From: Cynocephalus volans
Taxonomy: Eukaryota > Chordata > Mammalia > Dermoptera > Cynocephalidae
Reading direction: 5' to 3'
DNA length: 64,000 bases
Assembly (NCBI RefSeq): GCF_027409185.1
Contig: NC_084465.1
Coordinates: 34,327,864 to 34,391,863, forward strand
Below are positions 33,155 through 43,834 of this stretch, one piece after another; the stretch's first letter is position 1, and each line of letters begins with the position of its first letter. A model generated the notes under the pieces. It was not told the origin of the DNA. It worked only from the letters and a program-made list of their open reading frames with translations, and searched no databases. The translations under genes were made by a program, and so were the position numbers.

Positions 33155-34782
33155 TATTTTGTCGATATACATTGTAGCTGATTAATGCTCCCCATCACCA
33201 AAACCTCCCTCCCTCCCCCCTCCCCCCCCTCCCCCCCAACAATGTCCTTTCTGTTTGTTTGTTGTATCAACTTCAAATAATTGTGGTTGTTATATCTTCT
33301 TCCTCCCCGCCCCCCGGTTTGTGTGTGTATGTGTGTATGTGTGTGTGTGAATTTATATATTAATTTTTAGCTCCCTCCAATAAGTGAGAACATGTGGTAT
33401 TTCTCTTTCTGTGTCTGACTTGTTTCACTTAATATAATTCTCTCAAGGTCCATCCATGTTGTTGCAAATGGCAGTATTTCATTCGTTTTTATAGCTGAGT
33501 AGTATTCCATTGTGTAGATGTACCACATTTTCCATATCCACTCATCTGATGATGGGCATTTGGGCTGGTTCCAACTCTTGGCTATTGTAAAGAGTGCTGC
33601 GATGAACATTGGGGAACAGGTATACCTTCGACTTGATGATTTCCATTCCTCTGGGTATATTCCCAACAGTGGGATGGCTGGGTCGTATGGTAGATCTATT
33701 TGCAATTGTTTAAGGAACCTCCATACCATTTTCCATAGAGGCTGCACCATTTTGCAGTCCCACCAACAATGTATGAGAGTTCCTTTTTCTCCGCAGCCTC
33801 GCCAGCATTTATCGTTCATAGTCTTTTGGATTTTAGCCATCCTAACTGGGGTTAGATGGTATCTCAATGTGGTTTTGATTTGCATTTCCCGGATGCTGAG
33901 TGATGTTGAGCATTTTTTCATATGTCTGTTGGCCATTTGGATATCTTCCTTAGAGAAATGCCTACTTAGCTCTTTTGCCCATTTTTTAATTGGGTTGCTT
34001 GTTTTCTTCTTGTAAAGTTGTTTGAGTTCCTTATATATTCTGGATATTAATCCTTTGTCAGATGTATATTTTGCAAATATTTTCTCCCACTCTGTTGGTT
34101 GTCTTTTAACTCTTTTAATTGTTTCTTTTGCTGTGCAGAAGCTTTTTAGTTTGATATAATCCCATTTGTTTATTTTTCCTTTGGTTGCCCGTGCTTTTGG
34201 GGTCGTATTCATGAAGTCTGTGCCCAGTCCTATTTCCTGAAGTGTTTCCCCTATGTTTTCTTTAAGAAGTTTTATTGTCTCAGGGTGTATATTTAAATCC
34301 TTAATCCATTTTGAGTTGATTTTAGTATACGGTGAGAGGTATGGATCTAGTTTCATTCTCCTGCATATCGATATCCAGTTATCCCAGCACCACTTGCTGA
34401 AGAGGCAGTCCCTTCCCCAGTGAATAGGTTTGGTGCCTTTGTCAAAGATCAGATGGCAGTAAGTGTGTGGGTTGATTTCTGGATTCTCTATTCTATTCCA
34501 TTGGTCAGTGTGTCTGTTTTTATGCCAGTACCATACTGTTTTGGTTATTATAGCTTTGTAGTATAGCTTAAAGTCAGGTAGTGTTATGCCTCCAGCTTTA
34601 TTTTTTTTGCTGAGCATTGCTTTGGCTATTCGTGGTCTTTTATTGTTCCATATAAATGTCTGAATAGTTTTTTCCATTTCTGAGAAAAATGTCTTTGGAA
34701 TTTTGATGGGGATTGCATTGAATTTGTATATCACTTTGGGTAGTATGGACATTTTCACTATGTTGATTCTTCCAATCCAAGA
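33120..34782 (-). mobile_element. 5'-truncated L1 retrotransposon with 14-bp target-site duplication
   Basis: The element is read on the minus strand. Its poly-A tail appears as a T run of about 29 at 33120-33148. The 3' UTR is purine-rich with G runs (33200-33240). The truncated 5' end is at 34782. Flanking TGCTTCTGGATTTT at 33106-33119 and 34783-34796 is a perfect 14-bp target-site duplication. The low decay and perfect duplication show a fairly recent insertion. Confidence 0.95.
33367..34782 (-). pseudogene. L1 ORF2 C-terminal fragment, open
   Basis: About 470 codons are open from the truncated L1 5' end to a stop at 33367. The first Met of the open part is at 34758. Recognisable L1 ORF2p C-terminal text includes [36 protein letters not shown] and [17 protein letters not shown] Cys/His motif [18 protein letters not shown] (C-x3-C-x7-H-x4-C) is intact. 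The endonuclease and reverse transcriptase domains (first about 800 residues) are absent, so it cannot retrotranspose. The opposite-strand 165-codon ORF here is a shadow. Confidence 0.92.
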
Positions 34783-34796
34783 TGCTTCTGGATTTT

Positions 34797-36830
34797 AATA
34801 ACAAGAAATTATTGTGATTGAAGAAATCTTTTAAAATGCTAAAATTAAAAAATATATTATAATCTTGTCAGGTCGTATAAAATTTTACTTAGAGTATAAA
34901 AGAAGTTACAGATATTTATCCTGGAATAGGAAAGTGAGGAACTCTTTCATAATCTAATTTATACCTATAAATGTAAAGTAGTGTATTTCTACTTTCATTA
35001 GTGGGGATTATGCTTTCTATTTAAACAAGGAATAGAGTAAAAGATGGGTCAAACCCGAACATATACATAACTACATATTTTAAGTAGCTTATTTCTTTAG
35101 CAGCAAGCAGGAGCTTTATTTCTTATTTATTATTTTTGGTTTTATAATTTGGAGGAAGGACTAAACATTAACTGACCAATAGAATGCTTGATGCTTACTG
35201 TGCAATGCAAGCTTTCTAAGCTTCAGGTGCCCATATCTATAAAATGTTGTAAAGATCATACCGTTAACTGTTCAATAAATGGGAGTTAATATCATCTCAT
35301 CTCATGATCTGAGCCCATCTACCTAAAATTTGATTAATGCTGTTGAGAAAAGCACCACGTTTGCATAGGTTACTGAAGCATGTGTAGTTTCTGGATTCCA
35401 TAAAGATGGCATATACTTGAACTTGTTTTCCTAGCAGAAGGTAAGGTGTTTTGAGCTATATTCTGGGAATGGAATTTGGGACACAGAAAGACAGATTTCA
35501 AGCATATTCATTTCACTCAAAAGAACTCTCTCAAGGGACTAAATCTGTGATCGTGGTCATCTCTGACCAGCTGAGCCACCTGAACTGGATAAGGAGCTGG
35601 CCAGCAATAAATCCCACCTCCCACCCAGGACAGTTGTAGATTAGTACTTGTAGAACCCAGGGGAGTCTGTTTCTTCTGGTAGTTTTCTCCCAGTCCCTGG
35701 GAAACTCAGCAAAAAAGTCTGCCTGCACAGATATGCCTTGGACTCTGCCTCTGGCAGCCCATCAGAGGATGAGACTTCTAAGGGCCCTGTTGTAAGAATT
35801 TCTGCTGCAGATCACAGAGACTTATGTACTGGAAACTGATACTAGAAGCACCCCAGCTGGTCTTAACTCCTGTGATAGAATAGAAGACCAGAGGTGACTT
35901 TTTACATAACTGGGTCCTCATCCATTCTATTTTAAATTCCACCTGGATGCTAGAAGTATGGAACAGAGCACAGGCTTGTGACCACTGGCTCTCAGGAGGG
36001 GGTGGAGAATGGCATTCTGGATGCCCTGCTGTCCTTTGGTGTCCTGAAAAGCCCACAGGAATGACAGTTTTGGAGGAGCAAAAAAGACACCAGTGATAGT
36101 CCCAGGAGAAGGAGCAGGAGTTGGAAAGGGATGATGTCTTGCTTTTAAAATTTCCACAACTATGGAAGTTGAACATATTTTTGTGTACTTGTCCTTGAAA
36201 TTAATGTTAAAGAGCCTCATAAAGTGTTAGTAGAAAGTGGCTTATCTCTTAACCAACATCTCCCCAACCCCCTAACCTCCTTAATAAAACTAAAAAAAAA
36301 GAAAAAGAAAAGAAAAGAAAGCATCCAAGATCTGAAAATAAAGTGGCTTATCTCTAGCAATATCTGTAGACACTGTGCAATCTTTTCAGAATGAGAGAAT
36401 AAAAATAAAAACAATCTTTGACAAACAAGAGTGGTCACTCTTGACCAGAGAACACTGGGAAGGAAAACACAGAAATCTGAAATATATTCAGTATTGTGTT
36501 GACTTTTGAATACCCCTTTTTAAACGAATTATTTTGAATTTTTCAAAATAAAACAACTTCAATTAATGAATTATTATCGATTTTAATAAGAAAAAAACAA
36601 CTTGAAAAATCTGGAATTCACAGTTTTTAGAGTAATTGATACAGAGTGATCACAGGGCTGCCTATAATGGAAACGACAAATTTGCTCTTCTTGGAGGCTT
36701 TTACTAAAATAGAACAATCAAAACTTCAAGGGAAAAATCATTTGGAATTGACTGTGTCCTTCTTATTCTAACTCTTGGTCTGCATAATTATACTTAATGT
36801 TGTGCTGTAGTAAGTGTCCTTCAGTGAACA
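34797..36830. other. Intergenic sequence, no gene seen
   Basis: AT-rich, with a GAAA/AAAG-type simple repeat at about 36293-36320. Short ORFs at 35451-36220 show no family features. Confidence 0.5.
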
Positions 36831-36940
36831 AATAACAGTCGAAGATCAGCAAATGCTGTTACAGCTTTTGTGGTTAAGGTGGTTGTTCTTGACTACAAAA
36901 GCTGTATCAGCATTTGTTCAACCACTGGTTACTGTTCTTA
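36831..36940. repeat. Imperfect hairpin (inverted repeat) of about 105 nt
   Basis: The inner arms 36850-36876 and 36890-36916 pair at 24 of 27 positions (CAAATGCTGTTACAGCTTTT against its complement) around a loop of about 13 nt. Weaker complementarity extends outward to about 36826 and 36940. It could be a decayed MITE or a miRNA-like hairpin. No family was recognised. Confidence 0.75.
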
Positions 36941-37223
36941 CTATGGGTGGGGAGCAAGTGAAAATGGAGTTTGTCAAGTCCGGCCAATCAACAAATGTCA
37001 TGTAGTGTTAACTCATGTCCCAATCTTCAAACTGAGTTGAATCACATTAAAACGACCTTCAGAGTTTTACTTTCCTGACTGAAATCTTTAATAATTTCTT
37101 ATTTACTCCTATATCAGTTTTAAATCCTTTGGTTTGACTTCTGAATCCTTTACTCAGGATTCGTCCATAGCATTCATTTCTGGTTACATTCACTCTATTT
37201 CCTTGTCTTATTATCTCCAGGAC

Positions 37224-37619
37224 TGTAGAGTGGACTGAATAGCCCCCCAAAGTCATCGAGGTTTGCAAAATCCTGTTACGGTGATTGAAAGGTGGAGCCT
37301 TGAAATGGTGATTAGATTGTGAGGATTATGCCCTAGTAAATGGAATAACAAGTTGATGGTTTAATGGTTATTGTGGGCATGATTCTAAGGGCTTTGAAAA
37401 GAGAGTGCGTGAGGAGCTCTCTCTCTCTCTGTCTGCTCCACATTTCTGCCATGTGAGAACCCTGCATCACTGTGACCACTAACAAGGCCCTCGCCAGATG
37501 TGTTCCCCGGACTTTGGACTTCTCAGCTTCCAAAACTGTAAGCAATAAATTTTGTTTTTTTATACAAATTACCTAGTTCAAGGTCTTTTGTTATAAGCAA
37601 CAGAAACAGACTAATACAG
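37224..37619 (+). mobile_element. ERVL-MaLR LTR (THE1/MST/MLT1-like)
   Basis: The LTR begins TGTAGAGTGGACTGAATAGC and includes 'ggtggagccttgaaatggtg', 'tctgccatgtgagaa', an AATAAA at about 37545-37550 and the end 'acagactaatacag'. The order and length (about 396 bp) fit a MaLR LTR. It is followed directly by MaLR internal sequence, so it is the 5' LTR. Confidence 0.85.
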
Positions 37620-38300
37620 AAAATTGGTACCAGAGAAGTGGGCTGTTGCTTATAACAAATACTTGAAAATGTGGAAATGGCTTTGGAACTGGGTGTTGAG
37701 GAGAGGCTGGGAGAATTTGTAGGAGCAGGATAGAAAAAGCCTAGATGCTGGGGAAAGTTTAGAAGATAAGAAAACCAGGGAAAGTTTGGAACGTCTTAGA
37801 GACTGGTTAAATGGTGGTGGGCAGAATGTGTATATATGGACTATAAAGACCATTCTAAGGAAGTGTCAGATGTAAATGAGAAGGGGCTTATTGGAAACTG
37901 GAGCAAAGATCACCTTTGCTATGAACTGGCAAAGAACTTGGCTGCATTCTGTTCATGCCCCAAAGTTTTACGGAATGTGGAACTTCAAGGTGCTGACCCA
38001 GGGTATTTGACAGAAGAAATTTCTAAGCAGCAAAGCATTCAGGAAGCTGTATGGCTACTTGCAATAGCCTATTCTAAGTTATGGCAGAAAAGGCATAAGG
38101 TAAAGCCGGAATTTATAATTCACAAGAAAGTAGAGGGCAAAAGATTGAAAAACTTTCAGCTGGCTATGAAAGCAATGGTGTAGCCCAGTGACTGTTCAGT
38201 AAGGAGATGAGTAAAGAAGAAAGGGATTATGAGGTAAAGAGAAAAATGACCTTGAAGGAATTTCAGAGATCTTGGAGGCTGCCTCTTCCATTACAGGCCC
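37620..38300 (+). mobile_element. MaLR internal region, degenerate; 3' LTR not found
   Basis: It starts AAATTGGTACCAGAGAAGTG, the region after a MaLR 5' LTR, and continues with 'aatgtggaaatggctttgga' and 'aaaaagcctagatgctgggg'. A 115-codon ORF (37836-38183) and a 91-codon ORF (38207-38482) lie in it or just after it, but no viral protein domain is recognisable. The provirus is incomplete: no second LTR is seen before about 39 kb. MaLR elements are old nonautonomous retrovirus-like sequences. Confidence 0.75.
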
Positions 38301-41300
38301 AGAGGCCTAGGGAGATAGAATGGTCTTGGAGCATAGGTCCAAGGTACTCTCCATGGGTTCACTGCCCAGGGCCACCTTGGGTTGTTGCTGCCCACACCCT
38401 GGCTGCTTTGGCTGCTCCAGTTGTGGCTAAATTGGCCCCAGGTGTGGCTGGACCTGTGGTTTTGGGGGTAGGCACTCGGTAACGGTTCTGTGGTTGTTGT
38501 TCTAACAGACAAGGAATCTCTCACAATGACAGTGGGGTCAATGGAGCACTAAGTTGAGAGCTGTCAGCATTGTCATAATCTACTAATTTGCCACTTTTCA
38601 TTTGGAAATTCACCATGACTTGTACCTACTACATGATTTACACAAATTCCAAGGGGACCACCAGATGGCTATGTCTGGAGTATTCACAGCTTCAGTTTCT
38701 GCTAGTGTTAAAATCAGTAAATAAACTAATACTCCTAAATCTTTCTGACAAATCTATGGCCATGCCATGTGCTCCTTCCAGGTAAGTTTGTGGAGCTAGG
38801 CTAATAACTCAAACTCTTACTGGAGTTTTCTCCAGAGAGTGCTTTTATTTGAGTAGGCAAGTGCTCAGAGCACAGGAGATTTATGAGGGTTCAGAGACAT
38901 AAACACAAACTGCATAATAGGTGTGAGGTGTGTTCCAACCACAGTGCTCTCACCTTCTGTTAGTGATTATGGGAAGGGAGGCATCAATACAAAAACAGCC
39001 GACTTGAGGGCTCTCAAGTTCACAATCCAATGAAGTCTTCTGGTGCCAGACCAACTTTTGGGGTTGTCACATGGCTTAGTGAAGCAGCTTCCAAAATGGG
39101 CTGAAAACCACAATTTTGATATACTGGGCCAGATGCCAGAACAGAGTCTGAGTCCAGCCGGCTGGGTAAAAGATTCCAGTTGCTACTTTAGCACCAGAGT
39201 ATTGTCTAAAATCCCCAGGGCACACTCACAAAACCAGCACCAGACAAATACAGTGGAGCCACTTTTTAATGCTGTTTTGGGGAGAGAACTAATATTTGCC
39301 TTATAGGTTAACTGAGTTATGGCAGGCTTTGGCTGGAAGAAGTTTTGCTTCAGGAACTGATTTGGCCTTCAGCATATCTTAATCTTCTAGTAATTGTTGG
39401 CAGTCCAGGGTGGGGTTCAGTGTTGGAATCTTACCCTTCGTACTCCACCCCACTCCCTGCCCCAGGGGTTCTGATGAATAAAGCATGCACAGAGAGAACT
39501 GAACCAGTTTGGACAAAGTATCAGCTTTATTAAGTATAAAGCTTTTCCTAGTGCTAGACTATGCAAAATGAAGTTTCCTATTTCTTCTCCCTTGAGCTGA
39601 AGACAGCAGGCTGACAAAGCAAGGCTGATCCAGGATATCCACCAGTCTCAGACTGAGAAGCTGGACTTAGAGAAGCAACTAGGAGAGGCAACAGAAGTGG
39701 AGAGGGGAGCTCAGGCAACAGAAGTGGAGAGGGGAGCTCAGGCTACTTGAGGACATTGAGGTCTATGAAGGGGGAGAGTGGAGCCATCTTACTTTTGAGA
39801 CACCCTCTGTGATGGGGACCAATTGACTGGACACTCTTTCCACCGGGGAGGAGCAACCAATGAGGTGGGAAGTAGGGTACAGATTCGTCACCATAGAAGG
39901 AAGAAAGGAAAGTACAGAAAAGTCAAATGTCACTTCCTTTTTGCAGAGAGAGCAAATTAATCAGTTCTGCTACCTACTTTAACATGTAGTATTGCAAACC
40001 CTCAAATAGATGGGCAGGCAGATTAAGAACATTCACAGGAACTACAGGCAAGATAGCTATAATGCCAATGCTCTGGACTGTGTTCTGAGGAAAGACAAGC
40101 TATGCAATGATAATTAGCAGCAGTGTATGGAATGGTATTAATTAATGACCATTGAAGCACTATCCACTTCTGCACTTACAAGCCATGGTAAGACAGAGTG
40201 GAGTTTTTAATTATCAAACACCCTTAACTCAGAGGAACAGAGAGGATGATTTCACCAAAAATCATAGTGTTCCTAAATAATATTCTCTACCTTTTTAACT
40301 TTAGGACACATTATTTAGTCTGTTTTTCTGTTTGTGGTTTCCTTTGGTACAATTAAAATTAATTCATGTTTTTTTACACATTGTCATCTCAGGCAAGTGG
40401 CCCAGAAGCATATCGGGTAGCCTAATCAAAATGTGAGGTTGGAAAGTTGGATGAAGTTAAATCACAAAATAAATAATCAACAGGTGGCTTAAAATCAGAA
40501 GTTTAAATTTAAGAAATACTGTACATGATAATATTGATGTATGTAGATGCTCATAAAAATACCGATGAAATATTTTGATTCATTTAATAATCACGATTAA
40601 TTGTTGATAGATTGCATAGATTTTCAGACTTGACAAAACGTGTTATAACTGCTTGTGATGACATAGAAGGAAATATGCTACATTTTTCAGGATAATTTAA
40701 GTCATTTGATAACACTTGTGAAGGAGGGTTATTTCTGGTAATTGCTTGCTTTAAGGTGTGTAATACTTGGAATTCAAAAAGGAACAGAAAAAAGGAGTTA
40801 AAAGTCATAAATATATTTCACAGCTGGAGAAAACAGAAGAACCACTTAGAAAGATTAAGCTCATCCAGGATTGTTTATCTTTCTGGCTTAGGTTTATGCA
40901 GAAACCCTCAGCAAGTCGTGGAATCTTTCTGTGGCTCCTTTCCTCCTTGTGCTTACACTGTACTATTCAGTAGTCTAATCAAAAGCATACAACAGAGAAT
41001 CAATGGAGCTTTGCAAAACAAGTTAAATAAAATGATCCTCCCACTAAAGTTCTGACAATACCATGGATTTTAAAAAATCACATATATGAAGTAAACAATT
41101 CTATAAATCTTATAATGAAAAACAAGTTTCCCACTTCCCTACTTACCATATACCTCTCTCCAAAAGTAACAACTTTGAGCTCTTTCAGTTTATTCTTTTG
41201 CTATTTTCCTTCAACTTGTTAAATATAACACTTATACCATTACTTTCTAATTCAGAAAACTTGGGGCATCATCTGTGACTTTCACCCCCACACTTGCACA

Positions 41301-41460
41301 CATGTACTTTTTAAGCCTTTTTATTCCCAATACAGATATCTCAAAATTGTGGTTAGGTCAGCAGTGAGATTTTACATTATTACGACACATAATGTTATTT
41401 ATGCTCTAGTATACTTGGATTATTTTCCTTTTCCTTACTTGCCTCTTTTCCAGCTCGCTT
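38301..41460. other. Intergenic region with unassigned repeat-like sequence
   Basis: About 38810-39620 has mixed composition and phrases that look repeat-derived, but no family is recognised. A perfect 27-bp tandem duplication lies at 39687-39740. The remainder is AT-rich with no supportable gene. Confidence 0.45.
39687..39740. repeat. Perfect 27-bp tandem duplication
   Basis: Two identical copies of a 27-bp unit starting GGCAACAGAAGTGG at 39687-39713 and 39714-39740. No third copy follows. Confidence 0.95.
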
Positions 41461-41469
41461 AGTTTTCTT

Positions 41470-41900
41470 TTTCATTTTATTTGTAAATTGACAAATTATA
41501 GTTATATATTTATATGAACTACAAAGTGATGTTATGGTATATGTATACAATGTGGAATGATTAAATCAAGCTAGTTAATATGTCCACCACCTCAAATACT
41601 TATCACTTTTTATGGTGAGAACATTTGAAATTTACTCTGTTAGCAATTTTGAAATGTACAATACATTATTATTAGCTACAGTCACCATGAGGTGCAATAG
41701 ATCTCAAACAACTTATGCCTCTTGTCTAACTGAAACTTTGTACCCTTTGATCAGCTTCTCCCTAGCCCTCTCCCTGCAGCCACTGGGATCCATCATTTTA
41801 CTCTCTGCTTGTATGAGTTCCCATTTGCTTAGTCTTCCATGTGCTTATCATGAATCCAACCCCAAATCTTGCCAGTTTTTTAAATCTCCTCAAATGAACT
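41470..41900 (-). mobile_element. Old L1 3' region fragment (antisense)
   Basis: 'aattgacaaattatagttat', 'atgtatacaatgtggaatga', 'ttaaatcaagctagttaata' and 'ctaactgaaactttgtaccc' match the order of mammalian L1M 3' sequence in reverse. It is degraded and noncoding. Confidence 0.65.
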
Positions 41901-42870
41901 AAAAGTGCTATCAATTTCATCTTTTTGATACAGTGTCTCACAGTACCCCTGCCCTGTTCAATCTGGAATGGTTGTTCTCACACCAAGTGCCCAACTCTTT
42001 GAGGATCCTCTTTACCCTCATCCCAGGGATCACATTTTTCTTGTTTCTGTGTAGAACCTAATATTCTAAATCTTGTATGTTTCTCATTTTTGGTTTACTC
42101 TCTTGCTCTGGTGGAGCACATACTCCTGTGGCCTTCTGAGAACGAGTGTATGGGAGAGATAAATTTTATGAGAATTCACCTGTCTTAAAATAACTTTATC
42201 ATACTTTGATAGTTTGGCTAGGTATTGAACTGTTGGTTAGAAATATATTTTTTTAAGAATGTCGAAGACATTTCTCCACTGTTTTCTAGCTTCTGTTGTT
42301 AATACTGAAATGTCTGAAGATTTTCTAATTCCAGATCCTTTGTACATGAATTAATTTTTTCCTCTGGTATCTTTTAGATCTCTTTTTCTGTAATATCTGG
42401 AAATTTCATGATGATGTGCCCAGACGTGGGTATATTTTCATCAGTTGCTCAAGACACTCTTTAGGCCATCTCAATAGGAAAACCTACGTTTTCTCTTGTA
42501 GAAAAAGCATTTCAAATTATTTCATTGATTTCATTTTTCCATTTTCCTTCTCCTTTCTGGAACTCCTACTTTGTGAATCAATTTTCTGTTCTTTAAATTT
42601 TATAACTGTTCTGTCCTATTTTCCACATCTTGTTGTATGTTTTTTTCTCTTAGCTTGGTGAGATTTTCTTAGTGATATTTTTGTTGGTTTCTATTGAGTT
42701 TCACTTCTGCTAATACACATGTGTAGGTGTGGATATGTATATGTGTGTGCAGGTACATGTGTGTGTGTGTATGACTTTTGAGAGCTGTTTTGTATGTTCT
42801 CTGCATATTCCTTTTCAAAATTAAATAATATCTTGTTTTAATTTTAAGGATGTACTGTTTTATCATTACA
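41901..42870. other. Intergenic, old LINE-like text
   Basis: Phrases such as 'agtttggctaggtattgaac' and 'tctggaaatttcatgatgatgt' resemble ancient LINE sequence. No family call is made and no gene is supported. A GT-rich run lies near 42720-42770. Confidence 0.35.
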
Positions 42871-42872
42871 TA

Positions 42873-43834
42873 CCTATTAGTTTCCTATTGCTCTTGTAAA
42901 AACAACTTCCCACAATTTTAGTAACTTAAAACAACACACATGTACTATCTTACAGTTCTGGAGGTCAGAAATCTACAATGGATATGCGAAGCGGGGTTCC
43001 TTCTGGAGGCTCTAGAGGAGAATCTGTTTCCTTGCATTGTCCAGCTTCGAGAGAACACCTGCATTCCTTAGCTTGTGGTCCCTTCCTGACATCACTCTGA
43101 CCTCTGCTCTGTTGTCACATCTCTTTCTCTTCCTGCGATTCTATTGGCATAGCTCCCTCTCTGACTATGACCTTCCAGACTTCTTCTTTTAAGGACCCTT
43201 CTGATTACGTTGGGACCACATGCGTAATTCAGGAAAATCTTCTCATCTCAAGATTCTTGACTTAGTTACATCTGCAAAGTTCCTTTTGTCAAGTAAGGTG
43301 ACATATTCATAGGTTCCTGGGATTAGGACATTGTAGTGGGTTGGGTAGTGGCTCCCCAAAAGATACATCCACCTCCTATGACCCAGAAACTGTGAATATG
43401 ATCTTATTTGGAAAAATGACCTTTGCAGAAGTAGTTAAATTAAGAATCTTAAAATGGAGATCATCATGGATTATCTGGGTGGGCCCTAAATCTAATAACA
43501 TGTATCTTTTTAAGAGACAGAAGAGAAGACCTAGACACAGGGAAGGAAGAGAAAACCGTACAAAGACAGAGGCGGAGACAGGAGTGCTGCTCCTGGAATG
43601 TCTGGAACTATCAGAAGCTGGGAGAGGTGAGGAAGTGTTCTCCCCTAGAGCCTCCGGAAGGAGTGTACCCTGCCAAATTCTTGATCTTGGACTTCTGGCC
43701 TTTAAAACAGGGAGATAATACATTTCTGTTGATTTAAACCATCCCATTTGTGATACTTTGTTACAGCAGCCCTAGGAAACCAGTGCAGATGTGGGCATCC
43801 TGGAGGAGGGGGTCATTATTCTAACACAACCTAT
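42873..43834 (-). mobile_element. MLT1-type LTR (minus), split by a second MLT1
   Basis: The left part (about 42873-43331) reads as a reversed MLT1: 'tagtttcctattgctcttgt', 'cttacagttctggaggtcag', 'gaggctctagaggagaatct', ending 'ggttcctgggattaggacat'. The remaining end of the same LTR is found after the inserted element at 43788 to about 43834 ('gatgtgggcatcctggagga', 'tattctaacacaacct'). The host LTR was therefore already in place when the other inserted. Confidence 0.85.
43332..43787 (+). mobile_element. MLT1-type LTR (plus), nested inside the minus MLT1
   Basis: 456 bp from TGTAGTGGGTTGGGTAGTGG to 'cctaggaaaccagtgca', a complete solo LTR of the ERVL-MaLR group. It has the landmarks 'cttatttggaaaaatgacc', 'gattatctgggtgggcccta' and 'ttcttgatcttggacttctg'. 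It is flanked by GACAT (43327-43331) and GATGT (43788-43792), a 5-bp target-site duplication of an original GACGT that decayed differently on each side. Confidence 0.9.

Noticed and set aside
33518-34015. 165-codon plus-strand ORF
   Set aside because: It is antisense to the open L1 ORF2 fragment and is a shadow of it.
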